A stretch of DNA of 64,000 nucleotides. Origin: Ischnura elegans. Lineage: Eukaryota > Arthropoda > Insecta > Odonata > Coenagrionidae. The stretch lies in contig NC_060249.1 in assembly GCF_921293095.1 (NCBI RefSeq), positions 75,651,907 through 75,715,906 on the forward strand, in the 5' to 3' direction. The notes beneath the pieces are model-generated. The model was not told where the DNA came from. It made no database searches and saw only the letters and a program-made list of their open reading frames with translations. Of this stretch, positions 34,530-43,718 are shown piece after piece. How positions within the stretch are numbered: position 1 is the stretch's first letter; every line of letters starts with the position of its first letter. Position numbers and translations under genes: made by a program.

Positions 34530-35780
34530 GAAAAGAATTTTCTCCCTGATCTTATATACATAATAAGGGAATATAGCTAGGAGCCCAAGAATTACTAACA
34601 AACAATGAGTAATCCAGGAGAGCCACATATCAAGGCTAATTGTCTCTTGATTTATATCATTGTAATTCACTTTTTAACCACATTTAAGTGTTTCAAAGTG
34701 CTCAGGAAAATCAATAAAAACTTAACCAATCAAATGCACATGGAAGGAATGTTGCGTGAAAGATACCACCTCACTGGGAAGGGTGAAGCTCAAATGAGAT
34801 TTTCAAAAATTATCAATACTCATAAGACACCATTCAACTACACATTTATGCAAAACTTACTGATAAAGAGATGAAAACTAGATGAATAAAAAGATATAGT
34901 CCCACAAAATAGGTGGGAATAATCAGGCATTGTAAAATTGCAAATGAGAAGCCCATGGATTAATCATGAGGTAACCTCCAGCAACAAAGTGAGACAAATT
35001 AATTTTTTTCATTAAGTATCTAAAATTATGAAACTTACCATTAGACCACTGATCAGGTTTGCCAGGTGTCCTGAAAAAGGGTGGGCTAGTGCAGGTGAAA
35101 AAGACCTGGCCGGCAGAATTGGACAAATATTAACAGTACTATTAGGATCCCAACCCAGTGTTGCAGCTTGCTGGAATTTCACCTCAGTAATATCCATGCA
35201 CACGAAAAGGAACGGAGGAACTGCAATGGGAAGCCCTTGGACCAGTATGTACTCTCAAATAGCAAAGTGAGACATTGCATTATTCTTAGCATCTAAAACT
35301 ATGAAGCATATTACAAGACTGCTGAAGGGCTAATCGGAGTTCCAAAATAGGGAACATAATTGCAAGTGTTCATTATCGTCTTTCACATGCTCGAAGATGA
35401 TGTATTTTGTGGTGTGTTTACATTTAAATTTTTTTACTTAATGCCCTACAGGATGCCCACCACATCACTTAAAATGTGAAGTTATCAGTTTCTCATTTTT
35501 CATTAGCTCACACCAATCCAAATAGTCCAACATAATGGAGCAGCATCCACCTTTGTTTAGAGCTATGAAAGGGTTACACTTTTTTCATATCAAGACCGAT
35601 TGTCACTTGATTTGTATCACTGTAATTCACTTTATAACCACATTTTAAGTATTCCAAGGTGTCCAGACCGTCGAGCCAATGGCAACAAGGTCCCCCGCAT
35701 GGCTTTTTCCGCCTCTTCAATCTTTGGTAGGATAAGTGTGTGCTGTTTCAGGTGGATTCACAATACATAGAAGATGAACT
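34530..35780 (+). repeat. Diverged direct duplications in non-coding sequence
   Basis: ATCAAGGCTAATTGTCTCTT and TTGTAATTCACTTTTTAACC (34628-34690) recur as ATCAAGACCGATTGTCACTT and CTGTAATTCACTTTATAACC (35580-35645). AAAGTGAGACAAATTAATTT (about 34986) recurs as AAAGTGAGACATTGCATTAT (about 35263). A 300-950 bp unit has therefore been duplicated. No protein is recognisable. Confidence 0.55.
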
Positions 35781-35889
35781 TCTGGTAAAGGGGACTGGTC
35801 TTCTTTCTGAGGTCAAAAGTAATTTTCAGAATGTCCACGAGGGTGCATGAATTTGATATCATAATCTCCTTGAACTTCATTGAGTAGTT

Positions 35890-36540
35890 GGACCATTGTT
35901 TCTACTTTCAGCCCTTGGGACACATCTACTGTAGATGCCGAGGTACTACCACCTGTGTACGCTGTGGTGAGGGAAAGTACAACAATAAAACTGCTCCTCC
36001 TAAGCACATTGCATGAACTGCGACAGTGATCATCCAGTTTACTCCTATGACTGCCTGAAACTAAAGGATGAAAAGAAAATCATGGAAATAAAAACGCTAG
36101 AAAAGGTCTCCTGTTTCGAAGCTAGGAAGAAATATATTGCCCAAAAGGCTCTTGAGTTTTCTCCTGTTCTTTTTCTTTGGTGGCTTCTGTTTCCGTCCGT
36201 TGCGTTTCAACGCCAGCCGATGTTAAAGAGAATATTCCTGCTGAGGAACACGACCAGCTAGCCTCTGGCCAGAACAACACAGTGCTAATAAACAAACTGG
36301 CATTGTATAAAAAAATCACAGAGTGACTCATGGGAAAATCATTCCTTCACAAAAATGAATAACATCCTGGAAAGTTCTCTGGAGAGAGGACATAAGAAAT
36401 CAAAGAGTGTCTTACCTAAAAGAAGTGACAAAACTATTGTCCCTTGGCCTCACGCCAACAGCAACGTCTAGTGTCAGTTGGAGGAGATGGAATGCAACGG
36501 CTGTCTCACTGAAGCTGAGGTTTTAGTGGACGGGTTGACG
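35890..36540 (+). pseudogene. Non-LTR retrotransposon Gag (ORF1) fragment
   Basis: In broken frames the plus strand encodes CRGTTTCVRCGEGKYNN (a zinc knuckle) then NCDSDHPVYSYDCLKLKDEK and KIMEIKTLEKVSCFEARKKY. The second part is clearly homologous to NCEGTHPSYSRDCPVMKDER and RIMEIKTLERIPYSEARMKY in the LINE ORF1 at 59537-59650. So a related I-clade LINE left a truncated copy here. It runs up to the stop side of the Rep-like gene at 36545. Confidence 0.75.
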
Positions 36541-36544
36541 TCGT

Positions 36545-37306
36545 TTATTCATCATCAGACGACGATATCGTATAAATTTCCTCCTCCTCGCAAATATTCT
36601 CCGACTCCTCAATCTTGACCGCCGGTAATAAACGCACCTTTTCTTCAAAATAGGTGCCATTGCACTGTACAACCTCTAACCTACGCAAAAGAGCATCATC
36701 ATATATTTTAAAATCATTACTTACAAATATTACTGGCTGTCGCCATGTCACAACCTGACCAGAAGTGAATTTTTGTGGAGCACGAAATGGCAATCCTTCC
36801 AAAAGTCGTTTTAACATACTAATACAATAATATTGAATATCAAATTCTTGAAATATAATAACTTTATGGAAATTTACATCAAGATCACCAAAAGCAAATT
36901 TACCAACGTCGGGGTAATAAGCAAACTTCATATTTTCGCGCCCGACTAAACGACTTACAAAGCTACTTTTACCGCAATTCTTTTCTCCATACAAATATAA
37001 ATTTTTTTGTTTGTGGTACCAACCTTTTATTTTGAAGTTCCACCAAAGCGCACACCTATCTGCCCACTCGCAATGTGATAAACTATATTCCTTAAAGTAT
37101 TTAAAATCAGGAACCTCCTCCTTCTTGGACGATTTATAAAAATTTTCAAAAAACTTATAATTATTACGGTGCTGGAAAATAAAAGGATCAGAATACTTAA
37201 AACTACTAACTCTTGAACACCAAACATGACTTTGGTAAAATAAATTTAACTTTGATACACTCACATTTGTCAATAAATGTTTATCTTCTTTAGAGCAGTA
37301 TTTCAA
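36545..37306 (-). pseudogene. CRESS-virus-type Rep, nickase motif III and SF3 helicase domain (endogenous viral element)
   Basis: The frame opens with KYCSKEDK, the YxxK motif III of HUH replication-initiator proteins with the candidate nicking Tyr. It continues into a superfamily 3 helicase: Walker A GEKNCGKSS (about residue 105), Walker B VIIFQEFD (about 150), motif C PVIFVSND (about 190) and the Arg region LLRRLEV. An acidic tail EEEEIYTISSSDDE ends it. Size and order fit Rep of circular single-stranded DNA viruses; parvovirus NS1 is larger. Motifs I and II lie about 0.95 kb upstream (38222-38505), separated by an inserted LINE. The helicase half itself is open, which argues for a fairly young or once-selected copy. 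A Rep-bearing transposon is the alternative. Confidence 0.8.
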
Positions 37307-37309
37307 AGT

Positions 37310-38212
37310 ATTTATTTATTTATTTATCAAATTGTCCACATACAGCATAGTTTGCCATTTTATAGTGGCACAGTATAACAAACATAAAAGCACAAACACA
37401 ATCAAACATAATTAATTTAAATAAATAACAATACATTGAAGTAAGAAGCTCTTTGACCTTAAGAGCTTACATTAAGGTAGGAAAGAGCGCGGTTTGTAAA
37501 GGAGTGGTTTGGAATGGAGAACGGGTCAATGTGATCTGGAAGGGAATTTATGAGGGAAGAGAGGCGGGAGAGGATGGAACGTTTGGTTAGTGACAATCTG
37601 GGAATGGGCACATGGAGGAGCGAATGCGTTCGAGTGGGTCTGCATGGAACTTTAAAGTTTAGATTGGAGACGAGATCGGGACAGTCAATGGAAGAGTTTA
37701 GAATGCTATGTATTAGTTTTAAATCAGATTTTAAGATTAAATTTGGAATATTAGATATAGAGAGAGTGTGCAAAACAGAATCAGCGGACATATTACGAAG
37801 ATGAGGGGCTCTGCACTTAACTATATTAGTGAAAAAATTTGTCACACTTTTAAGAGCCAAAACATTGGATGGGGCTGAGATTGTCCAAATGGGGGAGCAA
37901 TACATTATAACGGGAATGACAATAGTTGAAAAATATGCGCGTAATGCTATTGGGTTTGCAATTTCTGAGAAGCGGTAGAGGAGGCCAAGGAGAGACATAG
38001 CTTTGTTTTTAATTTTTGTAATATGCTCACAGTAATTTAATTTTTGATCCATTAAGACACCTAAGTCTTTGATGGTGGAGACTCGTCTGAGGGGAAGGGA
38101 GTTTAAACTGTACCTGAAATCATAAGGGGACTTTTTTAGCGAAATGGAAATTATGTTGCATTTATTAGCGTTTAGGCGGATCAGAGCGACACTTCTGAAC
38201 ATCCAAAGGATA
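37310..38212 (-). mobile_element. 5'-truncated non-LTR retrotransposon inserted in the Rep gene
   Basis: The minus strand encodes the end of a LINE RT: LNANKCNIISISLKKSPYDF, then VSTIKDLGVLMDQKLNYCEH (the thumb block), then VIPVIMYCSPIWTISAPSNV and a C-terminal RTHSLLHVPIPRLSLTK then SLINSLPDHIDPFSI. The 3' terminus is a (TAAA)n tail at 37310-37325 on the minus strand, directly abutting the Rep helicase half. The 5' end is cut within RT. The ORF (to 37459) has no stop across about 250 residues, so the insertion is comparatively recent. I found no clear target duplication. Confidence 0.8.
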
Positions 38213-38221
38213 CTTTTTGTC

Positions 38222-38505
38222 AAATACACAGTAAGAGTAGTTCACTAAATCACTAAGTAGCCACTTGTCAATTGTTTTTAAGAATACATGTAAGTGAGAC
38301 AACACACCAGTCATCCGTCACTTTCTAAGCAGACCAACCAACTGACACAAGGAGGCAAACTATCACGCACATCCTCGCGAATACCATCATGCACTTCTGG
38401 AGGGGTCAATCTGATTAAAAATAAATTGCTAGCTCTTACACGGCACCGACGCCGACCGCTCTCCAACCCACCTCCCACGTTGGCACGTGCGGCGTCGTCA
38501 GACAT
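38222..38505 (-). pseudogene. CRESS-virus-type Rep, nickase N-terminal part (motifs I and II)
   Basis: Starting at the ATG at 38505 the frame carries a basic stretch SGRRRCRVRASN followed by LFLIRLTPPEVHDGI (position and shape of HUH motif I, normally FTL.N). A stop is reached at 38311. One frame over, the minus strand immediately encodes HLHVFLKTID (about 38275-38300), the metal-binding HxH of motif II, then WLLSDLVNY. So a single frameshift separates motifs I and II, and the LINE insertion separates II from III. The start ATG lies inside a perfect inverted repeat (38498-38521). Confidence 0.7.
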
Positions 38506-38521
38506 GTCGCAGCATGTCTGA
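38498..38521. promoter_or_regulatory. Inverted repeat overlapping the Rep start codon
   Basis: TCAGACATG (38498-38506) and CATGTCTGA (38513-38521) form a perfect 9-bp inverted repeat with a 6-base loop. The Rep ATG is contained in the left arm. Rep proteins of circular ssDNA viruses bind repeats near their own promoter, so this could be a Rep-binding or autoregulatory site; that role is inference. Confidence 0.45.
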
Positions 38522-38580
38522 GCTATTTTTAGAAATTAGGGGACTTGGAGATTTTCCTGCAGCAAAGGGATGTGCCTAAC

Positions 38581-38624
38581 CCGTATGCGCTAGGAAGGTG
38601 TTCTAGTTCCTTTAGCGCGTACGG
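38581..38624. other. GC-rich stem-loop upstream of Rep: candidate replication-origin remnant
   Basis: CCGTATGCGCTAGGAA (38581-38596) and TTCCTTTAGCGCGTACGG (38607-38624) pair over about 16 bp with one mismatch and a 2-base bulge, presenting a 10-base loop GGTGTTCTAG. It stands 76 bp upstream of the Rep start, in the gap between Rep and the next minus-strand ORF, which is where circular ssDNA viruses keep their nicking hairpin. The loop does not contain the classic TAGTATTAC-type nonamer, so the identification is tentative. A TAATATTAT sits at 38823-38831 but without a stem. Confidence 0.45.
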
Positions 38625-38678
38625 CTTTAGCGGGTCCACGGTCCGCTCAAACGGTCAACGTTCAAACGCCACACGAGG

Positions 38679-39017
38679 TTATGGTTGCGCTCTAAATCTT
38701 GGCGCAACTGTTCCACAACCTCGCTGGTGGCGCCCGTTTTGCGTAAAATTCGCAATAGGTCCAGTGTCCCCCCTGAAACGAGTAGATTTCCTCTCTACAC
38801 CATTAAAATAAAAACTTTTCCCTAATATTATATCATAATAATAATACATGTTCCTCCCACAATTACTTAAATCGGTAAACCATCTATGTAATGCAATAAC
38901 TTTAGTAATATCAAATGGATACTTTGATAAACGAATTAAAAATACTAAAGTCAACGGCAAAGACAAACCATTGCCAACAAAAAATGCAACAACTAACATT
39001 CTTTGGTAATAATTCAT
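38679..39017 (-). CDS. Unidentified ORF beside the Rep-like gene
   Basis: A 112-residue frame on the same strand as Rep starts MNYYQRMLVVAFFVGNGLSL and contains one strongly hydrophobic stretch (about residues 7-30). A Tyr-rich middle (NMYYYYDIILGKSFYFNG) and an Arg/Gly-rich end follow. I do not recognise it. Its position between the small ORF at 39079 and the stem-loop suggests it may belong to the same endogenised element, for example a capsid fragment or a small membrane protein. The alternative is a chance frame; the last 35 residues lie in GC-rich repeat-like sequence and may not be original. Confidence 0.35.
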   Translation of the reverse strand: MNYYQRMLVVAFFVGNGLSLPLTLVFLIRLSKYPFDITKVIALHRWFTDLSNCGRNMYYYYDIILGKSFYFNGVERKSTRFRGDTGPIANFTQNGRHQRGCGTVAPRFRAQP

Positions 39018-39078
39018 ATTTCTGCAAAATATAATGTTTTTAATATACTGAGGCCAGAATCGCGAAGGGAAAAAAAAA

Positions 39079-39171
39079 TTTTCTATTTTATTTTCCGTGA
39101 CGTACTACTGGTGAGATACCTTAACAAATCTAAACAACGCTGCATCTCTTCAGGAGTTAATTGATGTACAG
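39079..39171 (-). CDS. Small unidentified ORF (30 aa)
   Basis: A short minus-strand frame MAVHQLTPEEMQRCLDLLRY then LTSSTSRKIK ends with TAG at 39079-39081. It reads like a genuine amphipathic helix, lies about 60 bp upstream of the ORF starting at 39017 and is on the same strand as the Rep-like gene. I cannot assign it to a family. It could be the start of a split longer gene. Confidence 0.3.
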
Positions 39172-39189
39172 CCATAGGTGAATAACGTA

Positions 39190-39490
39190 GTAACGTAAAA
39201 AACTATTAATGAAGTAGAGCACCATCAATAGCTTCAACATACCTAAATACATTTAAAATTACAGACTCGTCGTTAATCTGGTGGGCTGTTCCCCTGGGAA
39301 ATATTCGATTTCCTCGGTGGCATCCTGCCAGTCTATCTCATGCTTCTTCGTAATGCGTGCACTCGAAAAGTCTGTGCATCACAGTGTCCATTTTCCTGGC
39401 ACATGCATATATCCGTTGTCCTTACCTATTTTATTAAGGCATTCTGAAAATCCCCCATGGCCTGATAAAATAAGAAAGAGAGGACTAGTG
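39190..39490 (-). pseudogene. LINE ORF2 C-terminal fragment (zinc-knuckle tail)
   Basis: In two adjacent minus-strand frames I read LSGHGGFSECLNKIGKDNGY with ICMCQENGHCDA, and DTVMHRLFECTHYEEA followed by INDESVILNVFRYVEAI. This matches the C-terminal block of R1/I/Jockey-type LINEs (L.GHG.F..YL......C..C......D...HLF.CP.....R). There is a frameshift between the halves and no RT domain. Confidence 0.6.
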
Positions 39491-39647
39491 CTTTTTCTTT
39501 AGTGAAGATTCTTCCCCAACACCGCTACCTTCCTTAGCTCTTGTCTTCTCACCCAATTTAACCCCGCCCTCCCCTCGCTGGTCAGATGTACTCACCATGA
39601 AAATTGAAAAATTTCACATCTGCTGTTTTTATTATTGTTAAAAAGTC

Positions 39648-42180
39648 TTATGTTGGGTGTACAAGCCCACCCAATGACACCATCCCTATCCAGTCATTTC
39701 CAGGGACTACATTTTTCGTCATGTCATGCAACCATGGATATTTAACTTTAAAGCGTGAGGTAATATACCTAGCTATATACCGTAAGGCGTCCTCATCCAC
39801 ATAACTACAGGATACAATGACACTGTTCAACTCCTTCTGCTCTTCATCAACACCCTGATCCATAAGATCACCTTCTGGAATGAGCCCTTTCAAGATATCT
39901 ACGGTAATGCAGACCTCATCCTGCAGTTGTGATAAGCCCTCTTTCTCCTCTGTTAAAGTAATGAGGCATTGCTCCAAAGAGGAATCAGTGGAATTTGTGT
40001 CTACTGTAAATATAGCCTCAAAATGTTTCCCCACAACATAAGCGCGAGTCCTTTGCTTGAATGCAATAGCATTAGGGTGGCCATGAGCACTACCCAAACC
40101 CCTAATGTATGAGAAAAAGCACTCCATGGCATCCTGGTTCAACTTAGTAGTTAGGATGTATTTAACACCATGGTTTTCACTGACATAACTGAACATATTC
40201 TCCCGGGATTTAGTGATAATAATGATCCCTTGCTGAAAGGGCTGCAAGCCTTTGGATCCTACAGCCCTTCAAGTTAGGTTGCATTTCTCAACATTGCCCA
40301 GAATTCTGTCCTGGTGTTGCAAATCTGTCCCATATGCATGATGTGGTCCATGCTTATCAAAAAACCCAGAGGAAATAAATGCATCAATAAAGTCATTGAT
40401 ACCCTTAATGAAGCATGATGCATCACTTATATCACTTAGAATACCATTGTCCTCCATATGAAGCAAAGCAGAGGCAACCATGTTCGACAGAAGCTGGATA
40501 GCCAACTTCACCTTTTGTCTCCTAAATGGTGAGGGGTTCAAATGCTCTGCAGTTATTTTTGGCATTAGATTAAGTTCCCACTGTAGTGAGAGAAGTTTCT
40601 CCAACACACTAACTGTAATAATTTTTCCATTGCTCAAAATAAAACCCATGTCAACCAAATTTTTCCTGAGCAATTAAATCAAGTGAGGAACTTTGGAAAA
40701 TACAAACACCTCTCTGTTAGGATCATGGGGTTTTTTGTCAGAAGTGCTGGACATACTTACACCCAACTCTTTTCACAGACCACGATTAGATGGACCCAAA
40801 TCACTCACTTGGGCTACAACTTGGTAGCCATTGTGTTCCAGTGCCAATACAATAGAAAACAGTACCCATTTTGTCATTGGCTGGTTAAAGTTGTAATAAA
40901 TGGGTTGTTTCCATTTACTGAACAGGCTTCTCACGACCACAACTTGAGCCTGATCACAGGGGCCTACAACCTGCTCTGACTTCCTATCAAAACAAATGTC
41001 AGAGCTTATTTTCTTTTCATCAAATGATATGACAATAAGTCTCTCAAGGTCACTTGAGTGCCTACTCTTTATGTTCATTATTGCTAGCACACTCTTCTGG
41101 AGTCCACAATTGAAGTCATATCTCGCAACCCATGATTTCAGGGTAATGATGCAGGGCAAGGGAAATTTTAGGTTGTTTCTCAAATACCGATGTGCCTTAG
41201 CACTGACTTATCTCAAAGAAATGGCAGCAGAGACATCTGCTTCACTCCTGACTATTCTTTTACCTGGGTTAAGAATTCCCTTCACTTGCCCAGGTGAAAA
41301 CAAGCTTGACAGTAACCTGTGCATTTTTTTCTTCTTTTTTAATCTCTGCCTCCTGCCTATTTTTTCTAGGAGCTCAGAATTTTTTCTTTCTAGTTTCACA
41401 ATTTTTTTTACAAGTTCTTTCTTTTTGGACTCTAATTCAACAATCTTTAGCTGCAACTGCTGGAGTTCATTCTGCTCTTGCTGCTTGGCACATCCTCCTT
41501 CATTATCCTCCAAGCATATTGTTTGAGAGTCTGAAATGATGAGTTTCGAAGATTAAAAACAATTTGGAAATAGACCACTCTGTTCTCAATTGAATACAGA
41601 ACCATAGAGATAATATGAGAACAAAACAACATGACACCACATTATTTTAATTTGATTAATCCCTAGATAAAGAAGATGTATGAAAAAACAAGTAACTGTT
41701 GTTTATTCACAAAGAACGTGTTGTTTATTCCCAAAGAACAAGTTATTTATTCACAAAGAACAAGAGCACATGTGCGGGTAAGAAAAAAACAACTACAGAC
41801 ACTAACTACCAGAGGGCACCACCATACGGGTTCATACCAAAAAACAAGAGAATGGTGAGGGGTATTTTGCCCTCAGCGGTCACTTCAAACATCACAATAG
41901 TAACAATGTAAATGGGTGCACCATACTAACAAGTCAGGTTGCTCCTGTGGGATGTCTGCAAACAACAAAGGGTCCACCAGCTTTCTTTTGGCCCTGTTGG
42001 AATGCCTTTCCCTTATTGATGTAGACATACCTTTTTCCTTAGATGAGATAGGTAACATCAGGGTCGGTATAGCATCATCCCTCAGCCTTCTACTATTCTT
42101 TGGCGAATAGCCTGGCAGAGTTTGCTGAAGGCTTTTGAAGAATGAAGTCTTGTGAATGAAGTCTCAAAATGAACCGAGCA
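39648..42180 (-). pseudogene. P-element (THAP/P-type) transposase pseudogene
   Basis: On the minus strand the blocks are in order. First is a THAP-domain remnant (SVHFETSF and RRLRDDAIPTLMLP, about 42050-42170). Then a Leu/Lys coiled coil with the helix LLSSLFSPGQVKGILNP (41208-41513). Then YLRNNLKFPLPCIITLKSWV, VISFDEKKIS and VSDLGPSNRGL (40773-41200). Then LSLQWELNLMPKITAEHLNP, RQKVKLAIQLLSNMVASALL (40269-40673), and finally YILTTKLNQDAMECFFSYIR with GSAHGHPNA (39648-40247). These are the P-transposase DNA-binding, leucine-zipper, RNase H-like and C-terminal regions. Stops at 41183/40773 and between 40269 and 40247 break it. Terminal repeats were not identified. Confidence 0.85.
41699..41764 (+). 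repeat. Three tandem copies of a 22-bp unit
   Basis: TTGTTTATTCACAAAGAACG, then TTGTTTATTCCCAAAGAACA, then TTATTTATTCACAAAGAACA start at 41699, 41721 and 41743. The array lies in the P-element between the THAP remnant and the coiled-coil region, probably in an intron. Confidence 0.8.
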
Positions 42181-42280
42181 AGATCGAGCTGAAAAAGTAA
42201 TTTTTTTTAAATAAAACAATATGAATACAATTTACTTAAAAAAGTAAACAAGTATGTTCAAAAGAAATGCTTTCCATCCC

Positions 42281-42317
42281 AGTCATCAGAAGTTAATTTT
42301 ATTAACGTCAGATGACT
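42281..42317. repeat. 16-bp imperfect inverted repeat
   Basis: AGTCATCAGAAGTTAA (42281-42296) and TTAACGTCAGATGACT (42302-42317) pair at 14 of 16 positions around a 5-base loop. It lies just 5' of the P-element coding remnant and could be one of that element's internal inverted repeats. Confidence 0.6.
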
Positions 42318-42329
42318 GCAATATTATTT

Positions 42330-43185
42330 ACTGGGGTGGTTCACCATTTAAGGCTTCCTATCATCATATTACAAAATGAGAAGTCTACATCTATTTTGGA
42401 ATACAATTAACTCTCATGATTTTAACGAAAGAACTTCGTTACTAAATGTTGCTTTAGTAAAACAATAATTTCGTGGCAAAAGTTTTCAGGCTCTGGCATT
42501 CACACATGAAAAACTTTGAAGGGCTTATAAATGATATATTTTCATTTGTGTCCAAATTTCCAACTGTCAACAACGTCCATCCACAATGTTACACTTCAAA
42601 TTGTATTTAACAACCAACTCCTGCCTGTCTATTTTTATAATAATATATACGTAATAAATAGGTCGTAGAAGAGAGAGCAACTAAAAACACATACCACCCA
42701 ATTTTTGCGTGAATAGTAATTGGCAGTTGTCGGCTAAGGAGGTCATTTTTCAATTAATACCCGTGCTTTTCAAAAACAATTTTCGACCTCATACATGTCC
42801 GTTTCAGCGGTAAAAATTGAGGATATCAACCAAATACTCAAAACTAAAAAAATACATTTAAAAGGACTCTCGCTCATTCTTACCCGTATTTAAATTAAAG
42901 CTGTCCGTTCACTGGCATGCATTCACCCACTTCATCGTCTTGTTGCTATCTCTAGGAAAACGAAAAAACTTGAATTTTCCATTTCTGAGGCTATTGTTGC
43001 ATCCAAAAACAGAACAGAAAGACATTTGGATACAAGAATCACTGTTTTCACTACTATAAATCTCATACTGTTAACGCAGTTATCTACTCTCAAGTGCTCT
43101 CAACATGGCCACTTTGCTCTCCACACTATGTCACACAATTGAAACCCACGAGTATCGATAGGTGACCGAGATGCGCAACAACCTA
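42330..43185. other. Non-coding sequence 5' of the P element
   Basis: I searched here for the Cys-containing first part of the THAP domain and did not find it. The interval is AT-rich with no other domain. Confidence 0.3.
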
Positions 43186-43189
43186 CCTG

Positions 43190-43690
43190 ATATATATTAG
43201 TACCATGAGAACCATACCAATTTCAGCCATTCAACTACCATTTCACTCGTCATCCACCCTTTCTCTTTTGCTGTTACAATCACTCCTGAAGGAAAATCCT
43301 CACCTTTGGGCACATTCTTACGTTTGAGAACTATGTATGGTGGCAGTTTAAACCCATCAGTGGTACTGCACAACATCACTGTTAGTCTTTGTTATTCAGC
43401 ACCGGCAGAAAGTATCTTCATATCCTTATCCCTGTCTTTGTCACTGTTATGCTCTGGGCATATCAAAGTAAACCGGCAATAGGTCAGCATTACCTATTTG
43501 GCTCAGAAGATATCCTTTTTCTTGTCATTTTCTTATCACAAATTGCTGGAATTCCTACCATTACTCTATTCGAGAATCCAGACCAGGGAGACGCCAACTA
43601 TTGGCCGAATTCTAATGTAGAGCTTAGAGGGAACCAGCGGAGGCTAGGCATTTACCGCAGGTTGATCAAGCATTGGTATTGTTCAGTATT
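43190..43690 (-). pseudogene. pogo/Tigger transposase fragment (DDE_1 start)
   Basis: MLCSTTDGFKLPPYIVLKRK then NVPKGEDFPSGVIVTAKEKG and WMTSEMVVEWL (43197-43385) is the pogo/Tigger segment between the first and second catalytic Asp. In shifted frames above it the minus strand gives PVYFDMP-like residues (about 43455) and an upstream KKISF/LSQIGNADQ-like tract, so sequence before it is also transposase. The frame is broken at 43380 and the element is cut at 43190 next to the P element. Confidence 0.7.
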
Positions 43691-43718
43691 TTGTGATTTC
43701 CTTAATTTTTTGTGGATA

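Noticed and set aside
36545..37306. Parvovirus (densovirus) NS1 assignment for the helicase
   Set aside because: The total gene is too short for NS1, and motifs I to III lie close in front of the helicase as in CRESS Rep.
38823..38831. TAATATTAT as the viral nonanucleotide origin
   Set aside because: AT-rich 9-mer without flanking stem; expected by chance in this composition.
41699..41764. CRISPR-like array
   Set aside because: Three contiguous 22-bp units without spacers in a eukaryotic transposon intron; a simple tandem repeat.
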